Positions 29,541-31,211 of a stretch of 31,211 nucleotides of DNA are shown one piece after another. This DNA comes from Candidatus Levyibacteriota bacterium (GTDB lineage: Bacteria; Patescibacteriota; Microgenomatia; Levybacterales; UBA12049): NCBI GenBank assembly GCA_023245515.1, contig JAHFKE010000002.1, forward strand, positions 1 to 31,211, given 5' to 3'. The notes beneath the pieces are model-generated. The model had not been told where the DNA came from and did not search any database. It saw nothing but the letters and a program-made list of their open reading frames with translations. The translations under genes and the position numbers were made by a program. Position 1 is the stretch's first letter. Each line of letters begins with the position of its first letter.

Positions 29541-29620
29541 CATGTTCATTTATTTTTCCAAGGTCTAATCTTGGTTGTGCGAAGTATTTGAAAGGGTGAG
29601 TTTGCCTTTCTAAAGGCCTA

Positions 29621-29649
29621 TTGACAGCCTCTATAGCCTATGTTAAGAT
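29621..29649 (+). promoter_or_regulatory. Strong promoter of the tRNA-Ala/23S unit (TTGACA, 17 nt, TAAGAT)
   Basis: A perfect -35 at 29621-29626, a 17-nt spacer and TAAGAT at 29644-29649. Just upstream, GCCTTTCTAAAGGC (about 29604-29617) is a palindrome that could be an operator or the end of a minus-strand unit. Transcription would start near 29656, about 130 nt before the tRNA. Confidence 0.7.
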
Positions 29650-29786
29650 AACTTCTACAAACGGAAGAAATGTCGTTTATGATGCTATCTAATCTTATAC
29701 TTGTTCACCCATCAGTGGCTTAGAGCGTCTTCATAGTGGTCATTTCTCCTTTTTGTGTGGTTTATTAGTTTTTTTGTGGTCAGGCC

Positions 29787-29862
29787 GGGCTCGTAGCTTA
29801 GCTGGTAGAGCGCGTCATTTGCAATGATGAGGTCGAGAGTTCGAATCTCTTCGAGTCCACCA
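29787..29862 (+). tRNA. trnA: tRNA-Ala (anticodon UGC)
   Basis: The acceptor stem GGGCTCG pairs with CGAGTCC and has G3:U70, the alanine identity pair. D arm AGCTTAGCTGGTAGAGC, anticodon TGC at 29820-29822 in the TTTGCAA loop, T arm GAGAGTTCGAATCTC. Discriminator A73 and an encoded CCA (29860-29862) are present. Cotranscribed with the 23S gene. Confidence 0.97.
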
Positions 29863-30018
29863 ATTGGAGTAGAATTAATAATAGATAACTTACTTGTGCT
29901 TTGGAGTAAGTCCCGCTAGCGGGATTGTCTCGAAAACATAAGCGTATTAGACCTTTGACAAGTGAAGAGAATATTCTCCATCAACGTAAAGCCTGATGGA
30001 GAATTAAAAACGTCTTTT
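29863..30018 (+). other. tRNA-Ala to 23S spacer with three stem-loops
   Basis: ACTTACT/AGTAAGT (29888-29894, 29905-29911) with a 10-nt loop. TCCCGC/GCGGGA (29911-29924) as a near-perfect palindrome. ATTCTCCATCA/TGATGGAGAAT (29973-29983, 29994-30004), 11 bp with a 10-nt loop, just before the 23S 5' end. The last could guide processing of the 23S 5' end. No promoter is evident here. Confidence 0.5.

Positions 30019-31211
<1,193 letters not shown>

Overview
This window looks like a chromosome segment of a Candidate Phyla Radiation (Patescibacteria) bacterium, plausibly of the Microgenomates type. That placement is inference. It rests on compact single-gene transcription units, many short orphan proteins, archaeal-flavoured housekeeping enzymes (UMP kinase, ATP-dependent DNA ligase, EndoQ, a DUF5654-like protein), a secreted protein whose N-terminus is a transmembrane helix followed by a Ser-Lys-Ala-Ala junction, and intergenic spacers full of short low-complexity inverted repeats. 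TGA is used as a stop (recF, fic and the SafE/cupredoxin gene), so the code is the standard bacterial one.

Layout. 1-2.4 kb: end of a GT4 glycosyltransferase, an orphan gene and mutM. 2.4-3.15 kb: a GC-richer island with its own promoter and terminator, holding a BldC/MerR-like HTH ORF, two mini-ORFs with strong Shine-Dalgarno sites, and many stem-loops including a long-range helix that joins the two ends. It is the best candidate here for something undescribed. 3.2-9.6 kb: archaeal-type pyrH, recF, nnrD, orphans, a DUF5654-like gene, gpsA and fic. 9.6-15.6 kb: archaeal-type DNA ligase, an orphan, endonuclease Q, a DUF4239-like membrane protein, pth, a small gene and acylphosphatase. 15.7-17.3 kb: a membrane-anchored DsbA-like protein and a HAD phosphatase on the minus strand. 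17.4-20.9 kb: a copper operon (P1B ATPase, SafE-type membrane protein fused to a cupredoxin, HMA chaperone). 20.9-26.5 kb: a large membrane protein, trxA, a secreted six-hairpin glycosidase with dockerin-like repeats, and trxB. 26.5-29.5 kb: a GT2-like glycosyltransferase and a ParB-like coiled-coil protein. 29.6-31.2 kb: a strong promoter, tRNA-Ala(UGC) and the 5' part of 23S rRNA, with no 16S gene upstream.

Sigma70-like -10 boxes, often extended (TGnTATAAT-like), lie only 6-10 nt before many start codons on both strands, and Shine-Dalgarno sites are usually missing. The natural reading is widespread leaderless transcription. The island at 2.4-3.15 kb breaks this pattern.

Two genes (the ligase and trxB) have a second, diverged copy of their own C-terminal coding segment just after the stop codon. 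Short repeat families found between genes also occur in frame inside nnrD, fic and endoQ, and mutM carries a local in-frame 9-bp tandem. Functionally the window groups DNA repair (MutM, RecF, ligase, EndoQ), thiol redox and copper handling (DsbA-like, TrxA, TrxB, copper operon), and envelope glycan work (two glycosyltransferases and a secreted glycosidase).
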